From the NCBI RefSeq assembly GCF_000684975.1, contig NZ_BAXZ01000016.1, positions 62,001-126,000 on the forward strand: a stretch of DNA of 64,000 nt. The letters run 5' to 3'. The position numbers and the translations under genes were made by a program. Under the pieces are notes generated by a model. It was not told where the DNA came from. It ran no database searches and saw nothing but the letters and a program-made list of their open reading frames with translations. The stretch comes from Paraburkholderia acidipaludis NBRC 101816 (GTDB lineage Bacteria > Pseudomonadota > Gammaproteobacteria > Burkholderiales > Burkholderiaceae). Below, one piece after another: positions 26,516-36,098 of this stretch; position 1 is the stretch's first letter; each line of letters begins with the position of its first letter.

Positions 26516-27194
26516 GCGTGAACAGATGACAGCGGCAACGAGGGAGAGCAACGCAACATGAATGTCGAGACGACGCTCGAAACGAGTGCGCAGCTTGCCG
26601 AAACCGGCAAACCAGGCATGCGCGCGTTCGACGACCCAGCGTTGCCGCTCCTTGCTCTCTACCCCTTTGCGAGCGATACGAGCCGCGATTCCGCGCCGCG
26701 TCAGGTAACGCCGGCAGCGGGCAAAGTCATAGCCATTATTTGGGGGGCTGGCCATTCAGTCCAGACATCGCCGGGATGGCATCGACTGTCCACTCAAACG
26801 CCATCGAGTCGTGCCGGTTGGCCTCTGTGACCGTGACAGCAAGCGGAATACCTCGCGCATCTACGACGATGTGCCGCTTCGACCCGAGCTTGCCCGGTCT
26901 GTCGGGTTGGCGCCGGTTTCCAGCCCCAGGGGGCTGGAAACGCTGGCCACATCAAGGCTTGCTCGCTCCCAATCAACCTGGTCGTGCTCACGCAGTCGGC
27001 GCAGCATTGCCAGATGCAACCGGCCCCATACGTCTGCAGCGTAGGATGCCCGTCTGCAAGACACACAGGATGCCGTGCAGTGCTGCGCGGTCATCAACCG
27101 TGCGGCGTCGGCCATCTTTGGTCGACGGCGTAAATGCCGGAATCAGCGGTTCCAGTGCAGCCCATAATTCGTTACTGATTTTTCGTCTGGCCAT
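26516..27194 (-). pseudogene. IS5-family (IS427 group) transposase, frameshifted
   Basis: Reading leftward from ATG 27194 the pieces fall in order. The N-terminus is MARRKISNELWAALEPLIPA with DGRRRTVDDRAALHGILCVL. The middle has REHDQVDWERASLDVASVSS, and KRHIVVDARGIPLAVTVTE follows in another frame. The C-terminus is NGYDFARCRRYLTRRGIAAR with RWVVERAHAWFAGFGKLRTR. At least two frame changes separate them. The match ends at AAVICSR near 26516, where the group II intron end begins. The element is inactive. Confidence 0.85.
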
Positions 27195-27362
27195 GCCACC
27201 ATGGATATGGCGCATACGGCTTGATGGCCAGGTTGTGTTAGCCACTCTTAGCCATCGAACTTCCGTAGCTGACCCGGAACAGCCCGTCAAGCTTCTCAAA
27301 AGCGGTCAATCGAATCGGTATCGGCGGGCGCGGGCAGCGTCGATCTACGGCGAAATCGTTCC

Positions 27363-27959
27363 CTATGTGACGTGCTCAAAGGGTGCCGGATTTGCCGATC
27401 GGGGCGTCCCAGCTTGGATCTCAGCGAGCGCGTCGCTGAACGCGTATATCTCCGCAGTCCCCCCATCTAACCGTCCACTTCGGGGAATCTTTGTTGCATG
27501 CCGGCTCATCCAGCGCAGCAGAGACGCCCAAAACCGTCTTGTTGGTTCTGCATCGGAGCCGTTCGAGTGCCGCGCTCCACTCCATTCGATTGAGGAGATA
27601 GCGATGGCGTCTGGCTGCGCTTGCGAGCGTTCATGCACATTTAGCCAGAGTATCCCTGGATGTCCCGCACCGAAGAACGGCTGCTTCGGATCAGCACCTT
27701 GGCGCTGCTCTGTCCACCCCGCCCAAGGATCATCGATCACGCCAAGACAGTCGCCGTATGTGGCAGGCATTAGCGGCAGCGGTCCGCTTGGCACGTGCCA
27801 AAGACAATTTCGTCCGGCTTGCAAATGCACTGGGCGGGATGCGCGCCATTTCCCCGCGGTCACCGATTGAATCATCGCGACATCGTTCGATTGATTCAGA
27901 AAGGTCTCAAGGCGTGACATATCTTCAAAGCACGCATAAAAGGGAAGCCAAGGCATCAA
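27363..27959 (-). CDS. Conserved hypothetical protein
   Basis: 198 residues, soluble, with no signal peptide. MPWLPFYACFEDMSRL starts a compact protein rich in conserved-looking aromatic segments (NCLWHVPSGPLPL, DDPWAGWTEQRQGADPKQPF, FFGAGHPGILWLN, FWASLLRWMSRHATKIPRSG). I recall similar proteins of unknown function scattered among proteobacteria, but no function is known to me. It lies between IS debris and a membrane-protein gene, in a patch that looks acquired. Confidence 0.65.
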   Translation of the reverse strand: MMPWLPFYACFEDMSRLETFLNQSNDVAMIQSVTAGKWRASRPVHLQAGRNCLWHVPSGPLPLMPATYGDCLGVIDDPWAGWTEQRQGADPKQPFFGAGHPGILWLNVHERSQAQPDAIAISSIEWSGARHSNGSDAEPTRRFWASLLRWMSRHATKIPRSGRLDGGTAEIYAFSDALAEIQAGTPRSANPAPFEHVT

Positions 27960-28070
27960 ACGCTCCGACTAGACAGGTGATCGCTACTGCATCGCGCTCG
28001 CGAAAGGCCACGATTGTCAACGATCGCGGCACCAGTGTCGAACGGCTGTTTGTGGCCGACCGATGCTGTT

Positions 28071-29003
28071 TCAAAGCTTCGATCGATCAGGTGCTACCGA
28101 GAGAAGTCTGCTGATGTGCCATGTCTGGTGGTATGCCGCGCACCAGATCTCGAAAACCAAATTTTTCGCGACGTCATGCTGTTGCCCTGGCGAAATTGGC
28201 TGGGGTGGGAGCGCTTGGATCACGTTCTCAACCACTGCTACTGCACGAACCATATTTGAGACTTCGCGCTTTCGACCAGCGACGATCAACCAGATCGAGC
28301 AACCAAACCACAGCACAAATAGTGCGAAGATGCCGGCCGTGCCGATCTGCGCCCCATAACGCTCGCTAAATGACTCATGGCTGTTTTCTGAATCCAGATA
28401 GTGCTGATATGCGAATGGCCTAGCGGAGATACCGGCAGCGTTTGTTGAGACCACCACATCGGGCGCCGACGCCCCTTTGAAATAGAGAAGGAGCGTTCGC
28501 GCAGGCGCGAACGCTTCGGTGCGATTGATGCTCTTCAGAGGAATGGAGATGGAAAGCGTTCCATGCTTTACAGTCTGAGTGACATTTTTCTCGGCATCAA
28601 AATCCTCCGCAGGACCATTTCCGATACGAAAGGTCTGTAGCACCGGCGGAGAGTCATCTCGCGCCGTTGCATCAATCTGAAGATCCACGTCAGCGATATC
28701 ACGCGCGCTGAAATCCTGCAGCTCGACTTTGACAAGACTCAAAGCCTTAAGAGAGTTCCCCTTCTCATCTCTGTACGACAGCGTAACGCCTGGAATCTGA
28801 AGGAACGCAGTCACGTTGTTTTCTTTCGCTATCTGGAAGTCAACATACCGCGTCGCTTGGTCGCTCGCAGATGAAGCTAGGTTCGCGTACATAGTCGAAT
28901 AGTATGTCCCGATTGCAGCGAGTACGGCTGATAGAGCCATCGAGATCAGAAAAGTTGCCTTCGACTTCCATGACGATGGGGCAACTGCGTTAGGCGTCGA
29001 CAT
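28071..29003 (-). CDS. Hypothetical membrane-anchored protein
   Basis: 310 residues. An N-terminal helix (about 15-35, FLISMALSAVLAAIGTYY) and a second helix (about 222-240, GIFALFVLWFGCSIWLIVAG) bracket a roughly 180-residue beta-rich domain (VELQDFSARDIADVDLQIDA, TLSISIPLKSINRTEAF). That domain should be periplasmic, leaving about 65 residues in the cytoplasm. No family is recognised. Codon usage is less GC-biased than in the surrounding metabolic genes, fitting acquired DNA. Confidence 0.6.
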   Translation of the reverse strand: MSTPNAVAPSSWKSKATFLISMALSAVLAAIGTYYSTMYANLASSASDQATRYVDFQIAKENNVTAFLQIPGVTLSYRDEKGNSLKALSLVKVELQDFSARDIADVDLQIDATARDDSPPVLQTFRIGNGPAEDFDAEKNVTQTVKHGTLSISIPLKSINRTEAFAPARTLLLYFKGASAPDVVVSTNAAGISARPFAYQHYLDSENSHESFSERYGAQIGTAGIFALFVLWFGCSIWLIVAGRKREVSNMVRAVAVVENVIQALPPQPISPGQQHDVAKNLVFEIWCAAYHQTWHISRLLSVAPDRSKL

Positions 29004-29199
29004 AACTGTCCCAAATCACTTGCTTACGGCACGCCGCACAAAATCTTTATGTGTGTTCCAAGAGAAGGCATACTCGCACCATAAGGTGCTCGATTGTTGA
29101 CAAATCACAGATGGCTGTCGAACGTCCAGTTTTGGCCGTGAAGACCTATTCGACGGCGCTAAGAGTTGCCATTCGCTCCGGGACGATTCCCCAGCGCCC

Positions 29200-29541
29200 A
29201 CGCAGGAAGCGCCGCGCACACCGGCCGGGGCCGACATCAGTGCGGCGCGGCTGCGGCAGATCGCGGGGGAGTATTTAACGGAGGCGGCGGAGTGTGTGGC
29301 GGCGTGCCGGCCCGCGCTCGCCGCGAAGTTGCGGCTCGCCAGTCCCCACTGTCTGCGCCATACGCACGCCACACATCCGCTCGACGCCAGGGTCGAACTC
29401 GTGGCCGTGCGCGACAACTTGCGCCACGTGTCCATCGCGACTACCTCGATGCACCTGCACGGCGAAGTTAGACAGCGCGCGCGTCAGGTGAATGCCATTC
29501 GGGCGCACGGGCCTTCGCGGATAGTGCTCGCCAATGACGGC
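29200..29541 (+). pseudogene. Tyrosine recombinase (phage integrase) C-terminal remnant
   Basis: One frame reads LRQIAGEYLTEAAECVAACR, then the catalytic-domain stretch SPHCLRHTHATH and VRDNLRHVSIATTSMHLHGE. LRHTHATH gives the Arg-box HxxR context and NLRHVS the second His region. The catalytic Tyr expected in SMYLHG is His, and the N-terminal two thirds are missing. The piece is therefore inactive. It marks a former integrative element. Confidence 0.75.
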
Positions 29542-29742
29542 GGGGGCGCAGCCTCGTATCGGCACCGAATTTTAAATATCACGATACTTCCGGCCGACCG
29601 GCGCCAGCGCTGACGCCAGCCACCGCGAGAGTGTTGCCGGCCGACTCCGATTCGAGCGCACCAAGACGATCAAGCGTAACGAAAGTGTAGTTGCTGCGGT
29701 ATTCTGTCAAACATCCAGAACTCCGGCAGCACATGTGCCTTT

Positions 29743-30090
29743 ATGCACTACCGCCTCTTCATCGACGACCTCCGAGACCCTACTTCGCCCGATTGGGTCG
29801 TGGCACGTGATTCAGCAACGGCAATCAAGCTGCTTGAGACTCGAGGCTGCCCAGTCGAGATTTCGTTCGACCACGACCTTGGTGGCGACGACACCGCCAT
29901 AGCGGTAGTGAAGCGACTTATCGATCTTGATCTGGATGCCGGCGGGAGCTATATCCCGACCGATTTTCACTTCACCGTGCACAGTGCAAACCCCGTTGGA
30001 CGTGAGAATCTCCTCGAACTGCTCGCGCGGTATCTTGAATTCCGCATCGAGCATCGCAGTATCAGAACGGCGGCTGGATCAGCTACGTGA
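29743..30090 (+). CDS. Cyclic-phosphate-processing receiver-domain (cREC) protein
   Basis: 115 residues. YRLFIDDLRDP starts a receiver-like fold with paired acidic residues. ISFDHDLGGDDTAIAVVKRL supplies the central Asp cluster and the following helix. FHFTVHSANPVGRENL is the C-terminal core. This matches the small cREC family, known as stand-alone proteins near RNA repair or phage-type genes and predicted to act on cyclic phosphates. The frame ends in a short unrelated tail (RTAAGSAT) where it runs into another coding remnant. Family recognition is from memory of the motif pattern. Confidence 0.65.
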   Translation: MHYRLFIDDLRDPTSPDWVVARDSATAIKLLETRGCPVEISFDHDLGGDDTAIAVVKRLIDLDLDAGGSYIPTDFHFTVHSANPVGRENLLELLARYLEFRIEHRSIRTAAGSAT

Positions 30091-30248
30091 TGACCGTGGC
30101 CGGGCCGCAGCCTCTGGAGACGCTGGCGGCGCCCGTCGATTACGCGTTCTGTGTGGCGTGTCAGCTGCAACCGGTTGCGGACGCCATTCTGCTCTTTATG
30201 GGCGACGACTTTGAAACGATCGCTTCGGGGCAGGCGAGTCTTTTTTAA
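30056..30248 (+). pseudogene. C-terminal remnant of an unknown gene fused to the cREC end
   Basis: In a second frame the DNA reads QNGGWISYVMTVAGPQPLE, then TLAAPVDYAFCVACQLQPVA and DAILLFMGDDFETIASGQAS to a stop at 30248. The composition looks like protein, but no good start precedes it. ATG 30090 gives 52 residues. It is probably the tail of a deleted gene; its identity is unknown. Confidence 0.35.
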
Positions 30249-30253
30249 AAATT

Positions 30254-33200
30254 TCAGAACCGGTAGCCCACGAAAACACTGCCCTGCTGCGCAGACGCGT
30301 GCCCCGTATTGATCACCGTATCGTAGTTCAGCGAAACGTCCAGGTTCTTGCGCGGATGCAGCGTCACGCTCGCGCCCGTCGTCAGGTAGCCGCGCGGCAG
30401 GTTCGTGCCCGGCGCGGCGAACAGCGTGCCGTCCTGGGCGGCCACCGTCATCGTGCGGTTCACGTCGAGCAGTTCGTACGCGTAGCCGAGACGAAGCTGC
30501 ACGTTTACCGGCTTCGCCGCGCTGCCGAACGCCTTGTCCAGCGTAACGCCCGCATACGGCTGCAGGCTGTGCACGTTGTCCGTGCCCACGCTCAGATCCT
30601 CGCCGCCGGCGCCGCTCTCGTCGAACCCGTTCGCATGGAAATACGCGTAGCGCAGGCCGATTCTCGGCGTGACCGTCACGTCGCCGAACGTCATCGGCAG
30701 GCTGGCCTGCGAGCCCACGTTCGCCTCCTGCCCCATGTGGTCGCCTTCAGCCGTGCCGGCCGAGCCGAACGGACGCTTCTGCGAAAGGAAGTCGAGGCCC
30801 ACCCCCACGGTTGCCGCGAGGTTCACCGGCCCCACGAAACGGCTACCGTAGAGCGCGACCCGTAACGTGTCGGTCGTGCCCGAGTCGCCCGTGCCCGATT
30901 CGTCGATGTCCGCGTGATCGTAGCCCGCCGCCACCCCTACCGTATATGCGCCCAGTTGCTGATCGAGGCCGGCCAGGAAGCCGTAGCGGTCGGCCTGGAA
31001 GCCTGGTTCGCCGTTCGTGCCGTCCACCTTCGTCTGGTTGCCCGTTGCCGTGACCCAGCCGCTGGACTGCCCGGCAGTCGCGGGCAACGCCTTCCCCAGG
31101 CGGTCGAGCAGCGCCGCGTCCTGCGCCTGCGCGCCGAGTATCGCGGTGGTGCCAGGAGCCGTGTAGATGCTCGTGTCGGTCGGCGCAACCACGGTGGTTG
31201 TGGTCCCTGCAGCCGCGGCCAGCACGAGATCGACATCGTTCGCGCCATAAGTGACCGAAGGTGTCAGCGCGCCGAGGTAAGACGCGCCCGTGTTCGTGGT
31301 GCTGGCGAACGTGCCGCTCACGCTGCTGGCCGAGATCAGCGTGTAGCTCTTCGCCGTATAGGTGCCCGGATCGTAGGTGATCGCCAGCGTGCCGCCGAGC
31401 GTCGCGCTGCCGTCCACCTTCAGTTGCGACGCGGCAGTCGGGCTCACCTCGATCGACAGCGTAGCGTTGCTCGCCTGCGTATAGTTGCCGCCAACCGTCA
31501 GCATACCGATCGAGCCGCCCGGCATCACCGTGCCGTCGTTCGTCACGTTGCCCTCCACCGTGCCGTGGCCGCGCAGCGTGCCGTCGCTGTCGACCGTCAC
31601 GCTCCCGCCCAACTCCGCCTGCGGGTTGTCGATGTCGCCCACTTCGAGCAGGCCCGACGCAATCTCGGTAGTGCCGGTGAACGACGAGCTATTGCCGTCG
31701 AGAATCAGCGAACCGGTGCCGCCCGAGAACAGCAGCGTGCCGGAACCGGCGAACGTGCCGCCAAAGGTGCCGCTGGCGTTCGCGAGCGTGAGCGTCCGGC
31801 TGCCGAGGTTTACCGTGCCCGTGCCGGCGAGGTTCGTGACCGACGCGCCCGAACTGCCGGAGATGTCGAACGTGCCGTTGTCCGTCACGCCGCTCGACTG
31901 CGCGATGCTGCCCGATCCGCTCAGCGCCAGCGTCGTGCCGCTGTCGATCGTCGTCGCGCCCGTGTACGTGTTCGCGCCGGTCAGCGTCAGCGTCCCGGTC
32001 CCCCGCTGGACCAGCACCCCCGAGCCTGCAATGGTTCCGGAAAACGTTATGTTATCCGAACGGTCGAACGCGAGCGTGCCGCCGTTCGAAACGTTACCCG
32101 CGATCGAGCCGGTCGTGCCGCCGCTGCCGATCTGCAGCGTGCCGCTCGTGATCGTCGTGCCGCCCGTGTACGTATTCGTGCCGGTCAATGTCAGCGTGCC
32201 GCTGTCGACCGTGAGCCCACCGCTGCCCGCAATCGAGCCGCCAAACGAGCCGCCGGCATTCGTGAGCGTCAGCATCTGGCTGCCCAGCGTCACGCTGCCC
32301 GAACCCGAGAGGTTCGTGATCGAAGCCCCCGACGTACCCGAGATATCGAACGTGCCGCTGTCCGTCACGCCGCTGGAATCCGCGATGCCGCCGCCCGAGC
32401 CGAGTGCCAGCGTCGCACCGCTGCCGATCGTCGTGGCACCCGTATAGATGTTCGCGCCCGTCAAGGTCTCGCTGCCGCCCGTCAGCGTCAGGCCGCCGGT
32501 GCCGGCCATCGTGCCGCCAAACGAACCGCCGGCGTCGGTAAGCGTCAGCGTCTGGCTGCCCAGGGTCACGCTGCCCGAGCCGGCCAGGCTCGTGATCGAC
32601 GTACCCGACGTGCCTGAGATATCGAATACCCCGTTGTCCGTCACGCCGCTCGAATCCGCGATACTGCCGCCCGCGCCGAGTGCGAGCGTCGCGCCGCTGC
32701 TGATCGACGTCGCGCCCGTGTAGGTATTCGCACTGCTCAGTGTTTGCGTGCCGCTCGCCACCGTCACGCCGCCGGCCCCGGTCAGCGTGCCGCCGAACGA
32801 CCCGCCCCCCGACAGCACCAGTCCGCCATTGCCAACCGACACGCTGCCGTCGCCCGACAGGCCCGCAATCGTGCCCTCGAACAGCAACGCGCCGTTATCC
32901 ACGACATGGTTCAGCAAAATGTCGTTCGCACTCGAAAGCACGAGCGTGGTGCCGCTGTCGATCGTCGTTGCTCCGGTGTACGTATTAACCGCCGTCAGCG
33001 TTTCCGTGCCGCCGGCCAGCGTGAGGCCGCCCTCACCCGCAATCGTCCCGCCGAACGTGCCGCTCGCGTCCGTGAGCGTCAGCGTCTGGCTGCCCAGCGT
33101 CACGTCGCCCGAGCCCGACAGGCTCGTGATCGAGGTGCCGCCCGATGTGCCGGAAATATCGAACGTGCCGTTGTCCGTCACGCCGCCCGAATCCGCGATG

Positions 33201-35722
33201 CTGCCGCCCGAGCCGAGCGCCAGTGTCGCGCCGGCGTTAATCGTCGTGGCGCCCGTGTAGGTATTCGCTGCCGTCAGGGTCAACGTGCCAGTACCCTGCT
33301 GGACTACCGCACCCGTGCCCGAAATGGTGCCGCCGAATGTTACGTTATCCGAACGGTCGAACGCGAGCGTGCCGCCGTTCGACACGTTGCCGGCAATCGA
33401 ACCCACCGTGCCCCCGTTGCCGACCTGCATCGTCCCGCCGGTAATCGTCGGCGTGCCCGAAAAAGTGGTCGTCAGTATCAACGTACCGCCCTGTTCGATG
33501 AGATGGCCGCTCGACCCGAGCACCACGTCGTCGTTCAGCAGTTCGTTGCCCGAAGAAAACACCACGTTCGACAGCGTGTTCGTGATCGTGCCGACCGTGT
33601 CGTCGTAACCCGTCAGCGTACCGATGGTCGTACCCGTGCCGCCGCTGATCGTGAAATCTTGCGCGGTCGCGTTGACGATGTTGCCTGCGATCACCCCGCT
33701 ATTCGCTACCGGACCCAGCGTGCCGCCGACGAGATCGAGTGCGTCGATGCTGCCCGCGATCGTCCCGCTGTTGGTCAGCGCGCCGAGTTTGCCGGCGTTG
33801 ACGATGCCGGAATTGGCGCCGCCGATCAATCCGTTGTTGTTGAGCGTGCTGATCGTGCCGGCGTTGTAAAGACCCGTCACGATCAACGTACCGGCTGCAT
33901 TGCCGGTCATGCCGAGGCCGCTGCCTGCCTCGATCGTGCCGCTATTGGTGATCGTGACATTCGACGCGGCATTGTAGAGGCCGGCCGAGATCGCAGTGCC
34001 GATCGTACCGGCGTTATCGACGGTCAGAGAAGGGCTGGCGACCAGGCTGCCGCCGGCAATCGAAACATTCGCTCCTGCGCCCGCGATCGAGCCGGCGTCG
34101 ATCAGCATGCCGATGGTGTCTTCGTTGTAGATGCCGTAGCGTAGATCGCTTCCGGCAATCGATCCGGTGTTGCTCAGGGTGCCGATCGTACCGCCGTTGT
34201 TGATGCCGGTGCGGTTGCCGATGATCGTGCCGCTGTTGCTCAGCGTGCCGATCGTGCCATGCACGCCGCCGGAGGTATCGTTGTCGATACCGAAGTCGTC
34301 CGCCGTGATCGATCCGCTGTTGCTCAGCGTGGTGATCGTGCCGGCGTTATAGATGCCTTTGCCGGCGTCGACGGCGCCGGTGACGTTGATCGTACCGCTA
34401 TTGCTCAACGTGCCGATCGTGCCGGCGTTATAGACGCCGAGGCTGTTGCCGCCGGCTTGAATCAGGCCACCGTTGCTCAGCTTTCCGATCGTACCCGTGT
34501 TGTCGATGACGGCGGAGCCCCCGCTGATCGTGCCGCCGCTGTTGCTCAGCGTGTCGATCTTGCCGCTGTTGTCGATGCCGAAGTCGAGGCCTCCGCCAAT
34601 CGATCCGGTGTTGGTCAGCGTACCGATCGTGTCTGCGTTGTCGATGCCGGTGTGGTTGCCGCTGATCGTGCCGCTGTTGCTCAGCGTGCCGATATTGCCG
34701 CTGCCGCCTGTGTTGCTGAAACCGGCAATCGAGCCCGCGATCGTGCCGCTGTTCGAGACCGCGCCGATTGAACCGCTATTGGCAAAGCCGACCGCGACGG
34801 TTGCCCCGCCGATCAGGCCGTTCGTCCCGTTGTTGACCGAGCTGATCAATCCGCTGTTGCTCAGTTTCCCGATGGTGGCAATAGTGCCGCTGCCAGGACC
34901 GCTATTATCGACGCCGTAGAGCGCTCCCGTGATCGTGCCGCTGTTACTCAGCACGCCTATGCTGACGACGTTGTCGATACCGGTCTGGTAGCCGCTCCCT
35001 ACGCCACCGCTAATCTTGCCGCTGCTGCTGTTCGTCAGCGTCATGATCGTGCCGGTGTTGTAGACGCCCTGCCAGGTCCCCCCCTGCAGCGAACCGGTAT
35101 TGCTCAATGTTTCGATCGTGCCATTCGTAGCGTTGTAGATCCCCTCGATAATCGAGCCGGCATTGTCCAGTGCGCCAATCGTCCCGGAACTGTATAGGCC
35201 GGATTGAACGCCCTCGATCGTGCCCGTCGTGGTGTTATCCAGCGTGGTGATCGAACCCGTGTTGGTGATGCCCGCGTAGCTCGCGCCTATCATCAGGCCG
35301 CTGTTTGTCAACGTACCGACGACACCGCCGCTCCAGACGCCGGTACGACCGCCGCGGATCGTGCCGCTGCTATCTTCGGTTAGCGCGCCAATCGTGCCGT
35401 TATTGACAATGCCATATTCCGCGCCCGCGATCGATCCGGTGACGGTGAGCGACGGACTTGCCCACGACCACCCCGTGCCGCTCTGGCTGGTCGCGCTGTC
35501 GATCGCGGTCGTACCGCCGATCGTGAAACTCACCTGTGCCGCCGCCCCCTGCGCCATCAGGCCCAAAGCGGTCGTCACAGCCAGCGTCAGCGCGCGGCGC
35601 GCCGGATGGCGGACCAGCCTGCGCCGCGTCGCGCCCTGCTTTCCCCTTGCACGCGCGCGCTCCGATACCACCTGAAGCAGGCCCAAGCTGGCATTCCACA
35701 CAACACGGTAGACGTGATTCAT
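30254..35722 (-). CDS. Type V autotransporter with ESPR signal and repeat passenger
   Basis: 1822 residues from ATG 35722, chosen because MNHVYRVVWNASLGLLQVVSE is the extended signal peptide region (ESPR). A basic stretch and a hydrophobic core ending AQGAAAQ follow. The first passenger half carries over 20 copies of a GTIGTLSNSGTIxG-type beta-helix unit. The second half has about seven passenger-associated transport repeats (TLTGANTYTGATTIDSG type). The last 265 residues or so form the beta-barrel (GWVTATGNQTKV to GSVFVGYRF, terminal Phe). The product is a surface or secreted adhesin-like protein. No protease triad or RGD motif was seen. Confidence 0.92.
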   Translation of the reverse strand: MNHVYRVVWNASLGLLQVVSERARARGKQGATRRRLVRHPARRALTLAVTTALGLMAQGAAAQVSFTIGGTTAIDSATSQSGTGWSWASPSLTVTGSIAGAEYGIVNNGTIGALTEDSSGTIRGGRTGVWSGGVVGTLTNSGLMIGASYAGITNTGSITTLDNTTTGTIEGVQSGLYSSGTIGALDNAGSIIEGIYNATNGTIETLSNTGSLQGGTWQGVYNTGTIMTLTNSSSGKISGGVGSGYQTGIDNVVSIGVLSNSGTITGALYGVDNSGPGSGTIATIGKLSNSGLISSVNNGTNGLIGGATVAVGFANSGSIGAVSNSGTIAGSIAGFSNTGGSGNIGTLSNSGTISGNHTGIDNADTIGTLTNTGSIGGGLDFGIDNSGKIDTLSNSGGTISGGSAVIDNTGTIGKLSNGGLIQAGGNSLGVYNAGTIGTLSNSGTINVTGAVDAGKGIYNAGTITTLSNSGSITADDFGIDNDTSGGVHGTIGTLSNSGTIIGNRTGINNGGTIGTLSNTGSIAGSDLRYGIYNEDTIGMLIDAGSIAGAGANVSIAGGSLVASPSLTVDNAGTIGTAISAGLYNAASNVTITNSGTIEAGSGLGMTGNAAGTLIVTGLYNAGTISTLNNNGLIGGANSGIVNAGKLGALTNSGTIAGSIDALDLVGGTLGPVANSGVIAGNIVNATAQDFTISGGTGTTIGTLTGYDDTVGTITNTLSNVVFSSGNELLNDDVVLGSSGHLIEQGGTLILTTTFSGTPTITGGTMQVGNGGTVGSIAGNVSNGGTLAFDRSDNVTFGGTISGTGAVVQQGTGTLTLTAANTYTGATTINAGATLALGSGGSIADSGGVTDNGTFDISGTSGGTSITSLSGSGDVTLGSQTLTLTDASGTFGGTIAGEGGLTLAGGTETLTAVNTYTGATTIDSGTTLVLSSANDILLNHVVDNGALLFEGTIAGLSGDGSVSVGNGGLVLSGGGSFGGTLTGAGGVTVASGTQTLSSANTYTGATSISSGATLALGAGGSIADSSGVTDNGVFDISGTSGTSITSLAGSGSVTLGSQTLTLTDAGGSFGGTMAGTGGLTLTGGSETLTGANIYTGATTIGSGATLALGSGGGIADSSGVTDSGTFDISGTSGASITNLSGSGSVTLGSQMLTLTNAGGSFGGSIAGSGGLTVDSGTLTLTGTNTYTGGTTITSGTLQIGSGGTTGSIAGNVSNGGTLAFDRSDNITFSGTIAGSGVLVQRGTGTLTLTGANTYTGATTIDSGTTLALSGSGSIAQSSGVTDNGTFDISGSSGASVTNLAGTGTVNLGSRTLTLANASGTFGGTFAGSGTLLFSGGTGSLILDGNSSSFTGTTEIASGLLEVGDIDNPQAELGGSVTVDSDGTLRGHGTVEGNVTNDGTVMPGGSIGMLTVGGNYTQASNATLSIEVSPTAASQLKVDGSATLGGTLAITYDPGTYTAKSYTLISASSVSGTFASTTNTGASYLGALTPSVTYGANDVDLVLAAAAGTTTTVVAPTDTSIYTAPGTTAILGAQAQDAALLDRLGKALPATAGQSSGWVTATGNQTKVDGTNGEPGFQADRYGFLAGLDQQLGAYTVGVAAGYDHADIDESGTGDSGTTDTLRVALYGSRFVGPVNLAATVGVGLDFLSQKRPFGSAGTAEGDHMGQEANVGSQASLPMTFGDVTVTPRIGLRYAYFHANGFDESGAGGEDLSVGTDNVHSLQPYAGVTLDKAFGSAAKPVNVQLRLGYAYELLDVNRTMTVAAQDGTLFAAPGTNLPRGYLTTGASVTLHPRKNLDVSLNYDTVINTGHASAQQGSVFVGYRF

Positions 35723-36098
35723 TCCCGCTGCCCCGTTGATTTTATTTCTCTTGCAGTGCTTGCTGATGCACCGGGCGTTGTCTTTCTCCAATCGCAAGCG
35801 AAAATACACGTCGCGGGGAAGATTGGAAATACCGGAAACCAGGTAACTTCGAGGTGCGGCATTACCTGGGTCTTCTTGCAAACGTTTTCCTTACGCCGAC
35901 GCGGCGCAACGCGGCAAGGCCGCGGCCATGGCCTCGCGGGCCGCCTCGCCGTCGCAGACCCAATCGACACCATAGCCGGTGTCTTTCAACGCGCGCAAAG
36001 ATCAGTTGAAAAAGGCTTTCCGTAGACTAGACTGGTCGATGACTTCTCTCCGCCTGCCTCCGCTGATCGAATTTCCAACGACTGGAAAGGGGATTGCC
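35723..36098. promoter_or_regulatory. Divergent promoter region, with a candidate HAF-gene promoter
   Basis: 376 bp separate the autotransporter and HAF starts. Toward HAF, TTGAAA (36006-36011), 16 nt and TAGACT (36028-36033) form a plausible sigma70 promoter, with AAAGGGG before the ATG at 36099. No equally good pair was found for the autotransporter. No clear operator repeat is visible. Confidence 0.4.

Noticed and set aside
26740..27870. 376-codon plus-strand frame across the IS5-family element
   Set aside because: It is antisense to the transposase pieces and the neighbouring gene, with no recognisable domain.
31900..34000. CRISPR-like regular repeats
   Set aside because: The repeats are in frame within the autotransporter gene, vary in length and have no constant repeat with unique spacers.
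30914..34144. Long plus-strand frames opposite the autotransporter
   Set aside because: They mirror the repeat structure of the autotransporter and encode only Pro/Val/Ser or Arg-rich repeats.
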